Under the pieces are notes generated by a model that did no database searches, was not told where the DNA came from, and saw only the letters and a program-made list of their open reading frames with translations. From positions 49,011-113,010 of the forward strand of contig NZ_UAVD01000008.1 in NCBI RefSeq assembly GCF_900460065.1: DNA of 64,000 nucleotides. The letters run 5' to 3'. This DNA is from Streptomyces griseus. GTDB lineage: Bacteria > Actinomycetota > Actinomycetes > Streptomycetales > Streptomycetaceae. The translations under genes were made by a program, and so were the position numbers. Shown here piece by piece: positions 19,723-29,228 of this stretch. Numbering within the stretch: position 1 is the stretch's first letter; each line of letters starts with the position of its first letter.

Positions 19723-20676
19723 ATGGGACGCCACCGACGATCCGCCGCAGGCCCCGCCGCTGAAGAACCCGCGGCCGGAGGCGCTTCGCGGCGCCGGGGC
19801 ACTCGGCGCAAGAAGTCCGCCGTGCCGATCCGCACCGGCCTCCTCGGCGTCTCCGCGGCCGTGGCCGTCGGCGCGGTCGCCGTCGCCTCGGGCCTGCTCC
19901 CCGGCGGCGACACCTACACCTCCGGCAACACCACCGCCGCCGACCAGGTCCGCACCGGGGGCGCACCGGACCTGCTGACCCAGGGCGGCAGCTCCACCGC
20001 GCCCGCCGACCGGTCCGCCTCGCCGACCAGCCGGGGATCCGAACGCCCGGAGGCGCCGAGCGGGTCTCCGTCGAAGACACCGTCCAAGACGCCCTCGGCC
20101 TCGCCCTCGAAGACCCCGTCGAAGTCGTCCGCCCCCGCCACGTCGAAGAAGCCGGCGGCCACCCCGTCCCAGAAGGCGAAGACGCCCGCCGCCCCGAAGG
20201 CCCCGGAGCAGAGCAGCGCCCCGGCGAGCAGGACCCCGGCACCGCCGAAGACCTCCGCCGCCCCGCCGCCCAGCAAGAAGCCGAGCCCCTCCCCGACCGA
20301 CGCCTCCGCACGCAGCGAGGTGCTGGCGCTGGTGAACGAGGAGCGCGCGAAGGTCGGCTGCTCCCCGCTCTCCACCAGCGCCCCGCTGACCTCGCTCGCC
20401 CAGAACTTCAGCGAGGACATGGCGGCCCGCGGCTTCTTCGACCACACGGACCCGGACGGCGACACTCCCTGGGACCGGGCCGCGCAGGCCGGCGTGCAGG
20501 GACTCGGCGCGGAGAACATCGCCCGCGGCCAGGCGGACGCCCGGGCCGTGATGGAGGGCTGGATGAACAGCGAAGGCCACCGGGCGAACATTCTCAACTG
20601 CGACTACAAGACCATCGGCATCGGCGTCCACGAGGGCTCCGGCGGCCCGTGGTGGGTCCAGAACTTCGGCTTCTGA
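19723..20676 (+). CDS. exported CAP-domain (SCP-like) protein
   Basis: A 317-residue protein with a basic N-terminus (MGRHRRSAAG), one membrane or signal segment near residues 45-62 (LLGVSAAVAVGAVAVASGLL) and a long Ser/Pro/Lys/Ala linker with KTPS repeats. A C-terminal CAP domain starts at about residue 200 (SEVLALVNEERAKVGCSPL). CAP marks include FFDHTDPDGDTPWDRA, GAENIARGQ and NSEGHRANILNCDYKTIGIG. Bacterial CAP proteins are usually surface-exposed or secreted; their enzymatic role is unclear. AGGAAGG precedes the ATG at 19723; the frame extends to 19603 without a better start. Confidence 0.85.
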   Translation: MGRHRRSAAGPAAEEPAAGGASRRRGTRRKKSAVPIRTGLLGVSAAVAVGAVAVASGLLPGGDTYTSGNTTAADQVRTGGAPDLLTQGGSSTAPADRSASPTSRGSERPEAPSGSPSKTPSKTPSASPSKTPSKSSAPATSKKPAATPSQKAKTPAAPKAPEQSSAPASRTPAPPKTSAAPPPSKKPSPSPTDASARSEVLALVNEERAKVGCSPLSTSAPLTSLAQNFSEDMAARGFFDHTDPDGDTPWDRAAQAGVQGLGAENIARGQADARAVMEGWMNSEGHRANILNCDYKTIGIGVHEGSGGPWWVQNFGF

Positions 20677-20692
20677 CCCCGGAACGCGCTTC

Positions 20693-20717
20693 GCCCCCAC
20701 GCTCGGAGCGTGGGGGC
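20693..20717. terminator. terminator between CAP gene and secreted protein gene
   Basis: A 12-base inverted repeat (20693-20704 and 20706-20717, CCCCCACGCTC and its complement) forms a tight hairpin between the two convergent genes. Confidence 0.75.
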
Positions 20718-20736
20718 TGTCCGCGTCCGAAGCCGG

Positions 20737-21075
20737 TCAGCAGTCGACCAGGCCCAGGAACGTGTTGAACGGGGCGGCCGGCTTGACCCACTGGGTCACT
20801 TCCTGGCCCGGCTGCAGAACGTGACACGCGGGCTGCGGCCCCGACGGGGACGTCACCTGGAAGGTCGCCCTCACCCGCTGCGGTGTCCCACAGGCATGGG
20901 TGATCTCGACGCCCATGTGGCCGAACACCTCGGGTATCACCACTGCGGTGACGCAGTTCGGCACCGCCGCCCCCGCGGCGGACGCCGAGGCGGGGGAGAC
21001 GGCGGCCAGGGTCATGCCGCTCACGGCAACCGCCGTGGCCACGGCGACCTTTCGCCTGATCTTCGCCAGCACCAT
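20737..21075 (-). CDS. small secreted protein with tendamistat-like cysteine pattern
   Basis: A 112-residue precursor. A signal peptide spans about residues 1-35 (basic MVLAKIRRK, hydrophobic core, ASASAAG cleavage region). The mature part has four cysteines. Its start PNCVT, the segment QPGQEVT after Cys3 and the 27 residues between Cys3 and Cys4 all match the Streptomyces alpha-amylase inhibitor tendamistat (PSCVT, APGQITT, 27 residues). The first two intervals are longer (20 and 21 against 15 and 17). The inhibitory Trp-Arg-Tyr triad is absent; the equivalent loop reads EVFGHMG. I infer the same beta-sandwich fold with another target. AGGAGG lies 7 bases before the ATG at 21075. Confidence 0.7.
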   Translation of the reverse strand: MVLAKIRRKVAVATAVAVSGMTLAAVSPASASAAGAAVPNCVTAVVIPEVFGHMGVEITHACGTPQRVRATFQVTSPSGPQPACHVLQPGQEVTQWVKPAAPFNTFLGLVDC

Positions 21076-21231
21076 GTCCATACCTCCTCGTCGGGAGGCA
21101 CCAGTCAACGGCGCGGCACCCTGCCGGAGAAGGCCACATCGAAAACCTCTACGCGGCTACGGGCGGCGTGGGCGCTTTCGTCCGAACAGCGCTCTCCCGC
21201 AGTGAGCACTGCGCGAGAGTAAGGTGTCGTC

Positions 21232-21618
21232 ATGGCCAGCGATACGGACCGCCTCGCGTTCGACGTCTTCTCCCGGGAGTGCCCCTCGCGCTCCACGCTG
21301 GAGCACGCCACCGGGCGCTGGGGCAGCCTGACGCTCGGCGCCCTGTACGAGGGGAGCCTCCGGTTCAACGAGCTGCGCCGCAGGGTCGACGGGGTCAGCG
21401 AGAAGATGCTCTCCCAGACCCTCCACGCGCTGGAGCGGGACGGGCTCGTCCTGCGGGAGGCCCAGCCGGTCAACCCGCCCCGGGTGGACTACGAGCTCAC
21501 CGCGTTCGGGCGCGAGGTCACGGAGAAGCTGCTCGGGCTGATCCGGTTCGTCGAGGGTCGGATGGACGACGTGCTGGCCGCCCGGACGCGCTACGACGAG
21601 GCGCGCGGCGGGCGCTGA
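21232..21618 (+). CDS. HxlR-family winged-helix transcriptional regulator
   Basis: A 128-residue HxlR-type regulator. The family cysteine near the N-terminus is Cys17 ([19 protein letters not shown]), which in relatives senses aldehydes or redox stress. The winged helix follows: [20 protein letters not shown] as recognition region, then [10 protein letters not shown] and a [11 protein letters not shown] wing. It diverges from the secreted-protein gene across 156 bases and may regulate it or itself. Its 3' end overlaps the convergent mutM by 28 bases. Confidence 0.88.
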
Positions 21619-22451
21619 CAGCGCGGGCAGTAGTAGCTGGAGCGGTTCATCCAGGCGCGGCGGCGCATCGGGGTGCCGCACCGGTGGCAGGGCTCGCCCT
21701 CCCGGCCGTACGCGTCGAGCGACCGGTCGAAGTAGCCGGACTCGCCGTTCACGTTGACGTACAGGCTGTCGAAGCTGGTGCCGCCCTGGGCGAGTGCCGC
21801 GTTCATGACGTCGCGGGCGTGTCCGAGCAGTTCGGCGGACCTGGGGCGGGTCAGGGTCGCGGTCGGCCGGTCGTAGTGCAGCCTGGCGCGCCAGAGCGCC
21901 TCGTCCGCGTAGATGTTGCCGACCCCGCTGATCAGCGACTGGTCGAGCAGGGCGCGCTTGACCGTCGTACGGCGCAACCGCAGCGCGGTGTGGAACGCGG
22001 CGTCGTCGAAGAGGGGGTCGAGGGGGTCCCGGGCGATGTGCGCGATGGTCTCCGGCAGGCCGTCAGGGGTGTTGGCGTGCAGCGAGAGGCCGCCGAAGGT
22101 GCGCTGGTCGACGAAGCGCAGTTCGGTGCCGAGCGCGTCGTCGAACCGCATCCGGATCCGCAGGTGCTTCTCGTCCGGCGCGTCCGCCGGCCGCACCAGC
22201 AGTTGCCCGCTCATGCCGAGGTGCCCCAGCAGCGAGGCGGACGCCTCGTCGATCGGCACCCAGAGGTACTTGCCGCGGCGCATCGCCGCCCCGAAGCGGG
22301 CTCCGGCCAGCCGGGCGGCGAAGTCGACGCCCCCCGCGAGGTGCCGGCGGACCGCACGCGGGTGCAGGACCTCGACCTCGCTGACGGTGCGGCCGCTCAC
22401 CCAGCGCTCCAGGCCCCGGCGGACCACTTCGACCTCGGGCAGCTCAGGCAC
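21591..22451 (-). CDS. mutM: formamidopyrimidine-DNA glycosylase MutM (Fpg)
   Basis: A 286-residue bifunctional glycosylase/AP lyase that removes 8-oxoguanine and formamidopyrimidines. It starts [14 protein letters not shown], where Pro1 and Glu2 of the mature protein are catalytic. GHLGMSGQL and the helix-two-turn-helix region [12 protein letters not shown] are present. A C-terminal zinc finger (CHRCGTP...YYCPRCQ) closes the protein. It lies downstream of rnc behind a terminator, the usual rnc-mutM order of actinobacteria. Confidence 0.96.
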
Positions 22452-22530
22452 GGTGCACTACTCCAGACACGACGACGGGCGGGGGTACGGGAGCGGGTCC
22501 GCCACCCGGCCCACTCCCCGGGACGGGGAA

Positions 22531-22561
22531 AACCCCCCGGTGCGCTCGGCACCGAGGGGTT
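22531..22561 (-). terminator. terminator between rnc and mutM
   Basis: A 13-bp stem with one mismatch (22531-22543 with 22549-22561) is followed on the minus strand by TTTTCCCC. It probably ends or attenuates the rnc transcript ahead of mutM. Confidence 0.7.
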
Positions 22562-22572
22562 CCCGTTTCGCT

Positions 22573-23397
22573 TCAGGCCGGAGCGGCGTCCGTGTGCGGC
22601 GACGGATCGGCAGGGGTGTCGGCGGCCCCTCCGTCGGCAGCGGACTTCTCCGCGGCCTGCCGTGCCTCCGCGGCGGCGCTGATCTCGCGCCAGGCGGACT
22701 CGGCCGCCTGCTGCTCCGCTTCCTTCTTGCTACGGCCGGTGCCGGTGCCGTACGAGACACCACCGACGCGAGCGGCAGCAGTGAAGGTCTTCTCGTGATC
22801 CGGACCGGTCTCCGTGACGAGGTACTCGGGGACTCCGAGGCTCTCGCTCGCGGTGAGCTCCTGGAGGCTGGTCTTCCAGTCCAGGCCGGCACCGAGGTTC
22901 GAGGACCTGTCGATCAGCGGGTCGAAGAGCCGGTGGACCAGCTCCGAGGCCGCGCTGAGGCCCTGGTCGAGATAGACCGCGCCGATCACTGCTTCCAGTG
23001 TGTCGGCGAGGATGGAAGCCTTGTCCCGGCCCCCCGTGCCCTCTTCACCGCGGCCGAGCCGGATGAAGGAGCCGAGTTCGAGGCCGCGGCCCACTTCCGC
23101 AAGCGCACGCGAGTTGACCACCGCGGCCCGCAACTTGGCCAGCTGGCCTTCGGGCAGGTCGGGGTGGGTGCGGTACAGCGTGTCCGTGACCACCAGGCCG
23201 AGCACCGAATCCCCGAGGAATTCGAGCCGCTCGTTGGTGGGCAGACCGCCGTTCTCGTATGCGTACGAACGGTGGGTCAGCGCACGCACCAGAAGGGCGG
23301 ACTCGAGGTGATACCCGAGCCGCCCTTCCAGAAGCGTGTGGGACGAGGCTGTGTTGACGTTGTCTGCCTGCTTCTTGGCGCTGGACAACTCAGACAT
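22573..23397 (-). CDS. rnc: ribonuclease III
   Basis: A 274-residue RNase III that cuts double-stranded RNA in rRNA processing and mRNA turnover. In S. coelicolor it is AbsB, needed for normal antibiotic production. The RNase III signature [18 protein letters not shown] is at about 55-72 and the second acidic cluster [19 protein letters not shown] near 130-150. A double-stranded RNA-binding domain ([13 protein letters not shown] to [12 protein letters not shown]) and an Ala/Asp-rich tail follow. The ATG at 23397 is chosen over a longer arginine-serine-rich extension. rpmF ends 19 bases upstream. Confidence 0.95.
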   Translation of the reverse strand: MSELSSAKKQADNVNTASSHTLLEGRLGYHLESALLVRALTHRSYAYENGGLPTNERLEFLGDSVLGLVVTDTLYRTHPDLPEGQLAKLRAAVVNSRALAEVGRGLELGSFIRLGRGEEGTGGRDKASILADTLEAVIGAVYLDQGLSAASELVHRLFDPLIDRSSNLGAGLDWKTSLQELTASESLGVPEYLVTETGPDHEKTFTAAARVGGVSYGTGTGRSKKEAEQQAAESAWREISAAAEARQAAEKSAADGGAADTPADPSPHTDAAPA

Positions 23398-23416
23398 CGG
23401 GCCTCTCACCAGCCGC

Positions 23417-23590
23417 TCAGACCTCGAGGACCTGGCGCTTGTTGTAGGTGCCGCAGCTCGGGCACGCGATGTGCTGGAGCTTGGGCTCCTGGCAACGCTC
23501 ACACGAAACCAGGGTGGGGACCGCAGCCTTCCACTGCGACCGGCGGTGGCGCGTGTTGCTGCGCGACATCTTCCGCTTCGGAACAGCCAC
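23417..23590 (-). CDS. rpmF: 50S ribosomal protein L32
   Basis: A 57-residue L32 of the zinc-binding type, with CERC and CPSC pairs ([19 protein letters not shown]). The N-terminus [19 protein letters not shown] is typical. The GTG at 23590 has AGGAG 8 bases upstream. It follows the DUF177 gene by 2 bases and precedes rnc, so the three are probably cotranscribed. Confidence 0.96.
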   Translation of the reverse strand: MAVPKRKMSRSNTRHRRSQWKAAVPTLVSCERCQEPKLQHIACPSCGTYNKRQVLEV

Positions 23591-23592
23591 GG

Positions 23593-24264
23593 CTACTTCT
23601 CCTGCTTCTCGTCGACGCCCGGTTCGGCGCCGCCCATGTTGTCCTTCTCGCCGTCCTGAACGGTCTCGGCGAGTCCTTGCAGTGCCGCCCAACGGATGTC
23701 GACGGCGTCGTGGTGGTGGCCCGGATTCTCGTCCAGCCTGATTCCGCATTCGGAACACAGACCGGCGCAGTCCTCCGAGCACACCGGCTGCATGGGCAGT
23801 GCGAGCACTACCGCGTCACGCAGCATGGGTTCGAGGTCGAACAAGCCGTCCTCGAGGAAGAACCTGTCCTCGTCGTCCTCGGCGTCGTCGGCCGGTTCCG
23901 CCGCAGTGCTGCGGCCCCGGTCATCGGCGTCAGGGTACGAGAACATTTCCTGGAAGTCCGCGTCGACCTCTACGGTCAGCGGCTCCAGACACCTTACGCA
24001 CTCCCCCTCGGCGGTTGCACGGGCGGTGCCTGTGACAAGCACCCCTTCCATGACCGATTCGAGGCGGAGGTCCAGCTCCACGGGTGCGCCTTCCGGCACG
24101 CCGATGACGCCGTCGATGCCCAGGACCGGTGAACCGGGTGCTTCCACCGAGCGGGACAGCCGCTTCATGGCACCGGGACGCCGGCCCAGCTCGTGCGTAT
24201 CGAACACGAGGGGGTTGCGGTGGTCGAGGTGGCCGTTCAGGGCTTTTCCTGCTTTCGAGATCAT
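23593..24264 (-). CDS. DUF177 (YceD-family) protein
   Basis: A 223-residue YceD-type protein, always found just upstream of rpmF and thought to act in large-subunit rRNA or ribosome metabolism. Conserved parts are [15 protein letters not shown] near the start, ECVRCLEPL, and [20 protein letters not shown] near 165-185. The two cysteine clusters suggest zinc binding. The tail is acidic and polar. The ATG at 24264 has AGGA about 9 bases upstream. Confidence 0.88.
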   Translation of the reverse strand: MISKAGKALNGHLDHRNPLVFDTHELGRRPGAMKRLSRSVEAPGSPVLGIDGVIGVPEGAPVELDLRLESVMEGVLVTGTARATAEGECVRCLEPLTVEVDADFQEMFSYPDADDRGRSTAAEPADDAEDDEDRFFLEDGLFDLEPMLRDAVVLALPMQPVCSEDCAGLCSECGIRLDENPGHHHDAVDIRWAALQGLAETVQDGEKDNMGGAEPGVDEKQEK

Positions 24265-24424
24265 GGGTGTCGTCCTGCGAAGGGAGGGCCGTCTACGGTC
24301 CGGGGACGAACCGTCTCCGTTCCGTGGACGAAACGGGCAGCCGAGATCGCGGACCTGTGTGCGACCGAGGATTCAGGATACTGGACGGACCGCTCAGCAC
24401 CCAATCGGGTCGGCCCGCCCGGGC

Positions 24425-25543
24425 TCAGCGGCCCTGCTCGTACCGGCGCAGCTGTTCCAGGTCGATCATGCTGGTGTCGAAGAGGCTGGTCTCGTCCAGC
24501 GCTCCCCCGTCCTGCTGACCGTCCGCCCGGGGCTGGGGCTGCTGGGGCTGCTGCCAGCCGTAGTCCGGCTGGGCCGTCGGCTGGGGCGGGTAGCCGCTCG
24601 GGTCGTAGCCCCCCTGCTGCTGGTACGCGGCGTAGGGATCGGGCTGCTGCTGGTAGCCGTAGGCGTCCTGGACGCCGTGCTGGAGCGGCTGCTGCGGCTG
24701 CTCCTGGTAGCCGTACGCCACCTGCGCGTAGCTCGGCTCGCCCTGCGGCTGCGCGGGGTACTGCGGCGGCTGCTGCACCGGCTGGGGCGCCTGCCGCGGT
24801 TCGGGGGTGGCGAGCTCGGCGAGGCCGGCCAGGTAGTCGGCGTCGCTGGTGTGCCCCTGGCCGCCCGCGGCGTCCTGGGCGGCGATGTGCGCGCCGAGGT
24901 CGTCGGTGGCGACCCGGCCGTGCAGCTTCTGGCGGCCCCGGCCGACCGCCTCCAGGGTCTTCGCGAGGACGGCCTCGAAGGCGCCGAACTTGGCGTCCAC
25001 GTACGCGTCGGCCCGCTGCTTCAGGGTCTCCGGGTCGGCGCTGCGTTCGGGGGCCTCGGTGAAGTCGGGGTCCTCGTAGCCCCGCTCGTCCAGGCCGTGG
25101 CCCCGGCCGAGGAGCTTCTCGCGGCCCCGGTCCACGGAACCGATGGTCTTGGTGAGGACGACCTCGAAGTTGGCGAGCTTGCTGTCGACGTAGTCGTCGG
25201 CCTCGGCCCGGACCTCCTCGGCCTCGCGGCGGGCCTCGGACAGGATCCGGTCGGCCTCGCTCTGCGACTGCCGGGCGACCTCGGTCCCGGAGATCAGCGA
25301 AGCGCGCTCGGTGCGGGCGGACTCGATGATCCGCTCGGCCTCCTGCCGGGCCTGCACGGCGAGCTGCTCATGGCCGCCGAGCAGCTCCTGCGCCTGGGCG
25401 AGGGAGCCGGGCAGGGCCTGGCGCACCTCTTCGAGCATGGCGAGCAGCTCGGCGCGGTTGACCACGCACGAGGCCGACATGGGCATGGATCGGGCGCTCC
25501 CGACCGCTTCGACGATCTCGTCGAGCTTCTTCTGCACGTCCAC
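24425..25543 (-). CDS. sepIVA: SepIVA-like DivIVA-domain cell division protein
   Basis: A 372-residue coiled-coil protein. Residues 1-60 (MDVQKKLDEIVEAVGSARS, CVVNRAELLAMLEEVRQAL) and the coil ELLGGHEQLAVQARQEAERI are those of the DivIVA-like protein found upstream of the DUF177-rnc cluster in actinobacteria. In mycobacteria the protein at this locus is SepIVA, a septal and peptidoglycan factor. A repeated motif, DDYVDSKLANFEVVLTKTI and DAYVDAKFGAFEAVLAKTL, suggests an internal duplication. The last 130 residues are rich in Gln, Pro and Tyr and probably disordered. The start is GTG at 25543. The symbol rests on synteny and general similarity. Confidence 0.75.
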   Translation of the reverse strand: MDVQKKLDEIVEAVGSARSMPMSASCVVNRAELLAMLEEVRQALPGSLAQAQELLGGHEQLAVQARQEAERIIESARTERASLISGTEVARQSQSEADRILSEARREAEEVRAEADDYVDSKLANFEVVLTKTIGSVDRGREKLLGRGHGLDERGYEDPDFTEAPERSADPETLKQRADAYVDAKFGAFEAVLAKTLEAVGRGRQKLHGRVATDDLGAHIAAQDAAGGQGHTSDADYLAGLAELATPEPRQAPQPVQQPPQYPAQPQGEPSYAQVAYGYQEQPQQPLQHGVQDAYGYQQQPDPYAAYQQQGGYDPSGYPPQPTAQPDYGWQQPQQPQPRADGQQDGGALDETSLFDTSMIDLEQLRRYEQGR

Positions 25544-25659
25544 CGTGTGCTCGCCACTCTCTGCTGCTCTGTTGAAGCTGCTGCTCCGTTGGAGACGGAC
25601 GGGACGACTGTAAGGCCAGTCGGCCGCCGCCCGACACCTGGTGACGGGCCGTCAGCGGC

Positions 25660-26139
25660 TCAGCGCTCGCCCAGCCGCTTCACCAGTGCCTCGTGGACGG
25701 TCGGCGGCAGCAGGTGGGAGACGTCGCCGCCCCAGGTCGCCACCTCCTTGACCAGCGAGGACGACAGGAAGCTGTACGTCGGGTTGGTCGGCACGAAAAG
25801 CGTCTCGACGCCGGAGAGGCCGTTGTTCATCTGGGCCATCTGCAGCTCGTAGTCGAAGTCGCTGACGGCCCGCAGGCCCTTCACGATCGCCGGGATCTCC
25901 CGCTGCTTGCAGAAGTCGACCAGCAGGCCGTGGAAGGACTCCACCTCGACGTTGCCGAAGTCGGCGGTGACCTCGCGGATCAGCTCGATCCGCTCGTCCA
26001 CGGTGAACAGCCCCTTCTTGGACTGGTTGATCATCACCGCCACGTGCACCACGTCGTACAGCTTCGAGGCTCGGCCAATGATGTCGAGATGTCCGTTGGT
26101 GATGGGGTCGAAGGACCCCGGACAGACGGCGCGGCGCAC
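25660..26139 (-). CDS. coaD: phosphopantetheine adenylyltransferase CoaD
   Basis: A 159-residue CoaD that transfers AMP from ATP to 4'-phosphopantetheine in coenzyme A synthesis. The nucleotidyl-transfer motif [13 protein letters not shown] (TxGH) is near residues 8-20, followed by [19 protein letters not shown] and [16 protein letters not shown]. The GTG at 26139 gives the usual start [11 protein letters not shown] and has GAGGGA 6 bases upstream; an upstream ATG at 26169 would crowd the rsmD stop. It forms an operon with rsmD, as in many bacteria. Confidence 0.96.
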   Translation of the reverse strand: MRRAVCPGSFDPITNGHLDIIGRASKLYDVVHVAVMINQSKKGLFTVDERIELIREVTADFGNVEVESFHGLLVDFCKQREIPAIVKGLRAVSDFDYELQMAQMNNGLSGVETLFVPTNPTYSFLSSSLVKEVATWGGDVSHLLPPTVHEALVKRLGER

Positions 26140-26165
26140 TGTGATTCCCTCGCTCTCCGGTCCGG

Positions 26166-26750
26166 TCATCGTGCGTCTTCGCACGTAGCGGCGGCGCGAC
26201 CGTACCAAAGCGTCCCCTCGCCGTAGCGACGGGACCGCAGTGGCTCGAATCCGGCGGGCCAGCCGAATTCTCCGCCCCGGGTGCTGCGTTCCACGGTGAC
26301 GAGCACATCGTCGGCGAGCCACCCCTGGGCACGGAGTGTGAGCAGGATCTCGCGAAGATCGTCGTCGGTGACGGCGTACGGCGGGTCCAGGAAGAGGATG
26401 TCGTACGGGTCGGCGGGCGCCGGTCCTGTCACGATCTGCTCGGCTTTGCCGGTACGGACCTCGGCGCCGGGGAGACCGAGGGTGCGGACGTTGTCGCGGA
26501 CGGTGCGGACCGCCTTCGGGTCGGCCTCGACGAGCAGGGCGTGGACCGCGCCGCGGGAGAGCGCTTCGAGGCCGACGGCGCCGGATCCGGCGTAGAGATC
26601 GGCGACCCTGGCCCCGTCCAGGGTGCCGAGCAGCGCTTCCCAGGTGGAGAAGAGGCCCTCGCGCGCACGGTCGGAGGTGGGGCGGGTGCCGGTGCCGGGC
26701 GGGACGGCCAGGCGGCGTCCGCCGGCCGAGCCGGCGATCACGCGGGTCAT
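26166..26750 (-). CDS. rsmD: 16S rRNA (guanine-966-N2)-methyltransferase RsmD
   Basis: A 194-residue RsmD that methylates G966 of 16S rRNA. It has the N-terminal [19 protein letters not shown], the SAM loop [16 protein letters not shown] and the catalytic ILFLDPPYA motif (DPPY). The ATG at 26750 gives the expected N-terminus. coaD starts 26 bases downstream. Confidence 0.95.
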   Translation of the reverse strand: MTRVIAGSAGGRRLAVPPGTGTRPTSDRAREGLFSTWEALLGTLDGARVADLYAGSGAVGLEALSRGAVHALLVEADPKAVRTVRDNVRTLGLPGAEVRTGKAEQIVTGPAPADPYDILFLDPPYAVTDDDLREILLTLRAQGWLADDVLVTVERSTRGGEFGWPAGFEPLRSRRYGEGTLWYGRAAATCEDAR

Positions 26751-26854
26751 GGGTGTCGGGTCCTCGGGGTCGGGGGCGTACGGCGCGCGCGGCCGTCGGC
26801 GGTCGGTACGCGCGCTGTGCGCGTGCCGTACGCCCACGATATGGCGTGCGGACC

Positions 26855-26961
26855 GCACCGGCCCGTCCGGCTCTCCTCTGCCCGCCCGGCCCGTCCGGCT
26901 CTCTACCGTGCCCGCACCGGCCCGTCCGGGTCTCCCCCCTGCCCGCCCGGCCCGTCCGACG
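26855..26961. repeat. pyrimidine-rich imperfect tandem repeat between recG and rsmD
   Basis: The core GCCCGTCCGG occurs at 26861, 26889 and 26920, with a one-base variant at 26950, so the spacing is 28-31 bases. Two longer units of about 59 bases, each starting GCACCGGCCCGTCCGG, can be recognised. It fills the 224-base gap (26751-26974) and has no coding capacity that I can support. Confidence 0.75.
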
Positions 26962-26974
26962 CTCCCCCGCGTCC

Positions 26975-29179
26975 TCACCCCTTGTCGAGGTACTCCTCGC
27001 GGTCCTTGTCCAGCAGGGCGGCCAGCACCGTGCGCAGCTCCGGCAGGTGCTCCAGCTCCGGGTCGGCGGCGACGATCGCGACGGCCTCCTCGCGGGCGGC
27101 GGCGATCACCTCCTCGTCGTCGATGACGGTGAGCATCCGCAGCGAGGAGCGCACCCCGGACTGGGCCTGGCCGAGCACATCGCCCTCGCGGCGCTGCTCC
27201 AGGTCGATCCGGGAGAGCTCGAAGCCGTCGAGGGTCGCGGCGACGGCGGAGAGCCGGGCGCGGGCGGGGCTCGCCTCGTGGGCCTCGCTGACGAGCAGGC
27301 AGAGCCCCGGGGCGGAGCCGCGGCCGACGCGGCCGCGCAGCTGGTGGAGCTGGGAGACGCCGAACCGGTCGGCGTCCATGATCACCATGGCGGTGGCGTT
27401 GGGGACGTTGACGCCGACCTCGATGACGGTGGTGGCGACGAGGACGTGGACGTCCCCGGCGGCGAACCGGCGCATGACGTCGTCCTTCTCGTCGGGGTGC
27501 ATGCGGCCGTGCAGCACCTCGACGCCCAGCCCGGCCAGCGCGCCCTTGCGCAGCTCGTCGGCGATCTCCAGGACGGCGAGCGGCGGGCGCTTGTCCGGAT
27601 CCTCCTCGGCGGCCTTCTTCTTGGCCCTGCCCTTCTCCTCCTCCGCGTCGTCGCCGATGCGGGGGCAGACCACGTACGCCTGGTGGCCGTTCTCGACCTC
27701 CTCGCGGACGCGTTCCCAGGCGCGGGCGAGGAAGTGGGGCTTGTCCTTGGCGGGGACGACGTGGCTGGCGATCGGGGAGCGGCCGGCCGGGAGCTGGTCC
27801 AGGACGGAGGTCTCCAGGTCGCCGAAGACCGTCATCGCGACCGTACGGGGGATGGGGGTGGCGGTCATGACGAGGAGGTGGGGCGGCTGCTTGCCCTTCG
27901 ACCGGAGGGCGTCGCGCTGTTCCACCCCGAAGCGGTGCTGTTCGTCGACGACGACCAGCCCCAGGTCGTGGAACTGCACCTTGTCCTCGATGAGGGCGTG
28001 GGTGCCGATGACGATCCCGGCCTCGCCGGTGACCAGGTCGAGCAGGGCCTGTCGCCGGGCCGCCGTGCCCATGGAGCCGGTGAGCAGCACGACCTTGGTG
28101 CCATGGTCCGATCCGCCCAGCATGCCGCCCTCGGCCAGCTCGCCCATCATCTCGGTGATCGAGCGGTGGTGCTGCTGGGCGAGGACCTCGGTGGGGGCGA
28201 GCATCGCGGCCTGGCCGCCGGCGTCGACCACGGCGAGCATGGCGCGCAGGGCCACCATCGTCTTGCCCGAGCCCACCTCTCCCTGGAGGAGCCGGTGCAT
28301 CGGGTGCTCGGTGGCCAGGTCGTCGAAGATCTCCTTGCTGACCTTCTGCTGGCCCTCGGTGAGGGTGAAGGGCAGCTTGGCGTCGAAGGCGTCGAGGAGG
28401 CCGTCGGCGACGGGGCGGCGGGCGGCGGCGGGAAGTTGCGTGTCGGCGTACCGGCGGCGGGCCAGGGCGACCTGGAGGACGAACGCCTCGTCCCACTTGA
28501 GGCGGGCCCTGGCGTCCTCGATGTCCGCCTTCGTCTGCGGGCGGTGCGCCTTCAGCAGCGCCTCGGGCAGCGAGGTGAACCCCCGGCCCTCGCGCAGGGA
28601 GGCGGGCAGCGGGTCCACCGCGTCCCGGGCGCTCGGCAGGACGGCGTCCACGGCCTTGGCGATCCGCCAGGAGTCGAGCTGCTTGCACGCGGGGTAGATC
28701 GGCAGCAGCCGTCCGGCGAAGGCGTCCACGGCCTCGGTGGCCTCGTCGGCGTCGGAGGCGTCGAGCAGTTGGTACGTGGGGTGGGCCAGCTGCATCTTGC
28801 GGTTGAAGACGGAGACCTTGCCCGCGAACATCGCCTGCCGGCCCGGGAGCAGCTCCTTGTGCGGCTTGTGGACGCCGTGGCCGAAGAAGACCAGCTGGAG
28901 GCGGCCGCTGCCGTCGGTGAGGGTGACCTCCAGGCGTTTGCCCCGGCCGTTGTTGAACATCAGGATCCGGGCGTCGGCGACCTGGGCGACGACCGTGACG
29001 TGCTCGTCCAGCGGGAGGTCGGCCAGCGCGGTCAGCCTGCCGCGCTCCTCGTACCGCCGCGGGTAGTGGTGGAGCAGATCACCGACCGTGTGCAGGTCGA
29101 GGTGTTCGGCCATCACCTTCGCGGTGGCTCCGCCGAGCAGCTTCTTGAGGGGTTCATCGAACGAGGACACGCGATCCAT
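26975..29179 (-). CDS. recG: ATP-dependent DNA helicase RecG
   Basis: A 734-residue RecG that remodels stalled replication forks and recombination intermediates. The N-terminal wedge domain ([27 protein letters not shown]) binds branched DNA. Helicase motifs follow: [17 protein letters not shown] (Walker A), [19 protein letters not shown], and [13 protein letters not shown] in the second RecA domain. The ATG at 29179 gives [16 protein letters not shown], matching relatives; a GTG at 29194 would add five residues. An Ala-Lys insertion ([13 protein letters not shown]) is a loop extension. It sits between the DAK2 gene and rsmD. Confidence 0.95.
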   Translation of the reverse strand: MDRVSSFDEPLKKLLGGATAKVMAEHLDLHTVGDLLHHYPRRYEERGRLTALADLPLDEHVTVVAQVADARILMFNNGRGKRLEVTLTDGSGRLQLVFFGHGVHKPHKELLPGRQAMFAGKVSVFNRKMQLAHPTYQLLDASDADEATEAVDAFAGRLLPIYPACKQLDSWRIAKAVDAVLPSARDAVDPLPASLREGRGFTSLPEALLKAHRPQTKADIEDARARLKWDEAFVLQVALARRRYADTQLPAAARRPVADGLLDAFDAKLPFTLTEGQQKVSKEIFDDLATEHPMHRLLQGEVGSGKTMVALRAMLAVVDAGGQAAMLAPTEVLAQQHHRSITEMMGELAEGGMLGGSDHGTKVVLLTGSMGTAARRQALLDLVTGEAGIVIGTHALIEDKVQFHDLGLVVVDEQHRFGVEQRDALRSKGKQPPHLLVMTATPIPRTVAMTVFGDLETSVLDQLPAGRSPIASHVVPAKDKPHFLARAWERVREEVENGHQAYVVCPRIGDDAEEEKGRAKKKAAEEDPDKRPPLAVLEIADELRKGALAGLGVEVLHGRMHPDEKDDVMRRFAAGDVHVLVATTVIEVGVNVPNATAMVIMDADRFGVSQLHQLRGRVGRGSAPGLCLLVSEAHEASPARARLSAVAATLDGFELSRIDLEQRREGDVLGQAQSGVRSSLRMLTVIDDEEVIAAAREEAVAIVAADPELEHLPELRTVLAALLDKDREEYLDKG

Positions 29180-29228
29180 TGCACACCACGGCACTGACAG
29201 CTGTCCGGCGGGCGCGGCGGCGGGTCCG

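Noticed and set aside
26169..26322. Longer coaD starts
   Set aside because: They add an arginine-rich stretch overlapping rsmD. The GTG at 26139 has a good ribosome binding site and gives the standard 159-residue protein.
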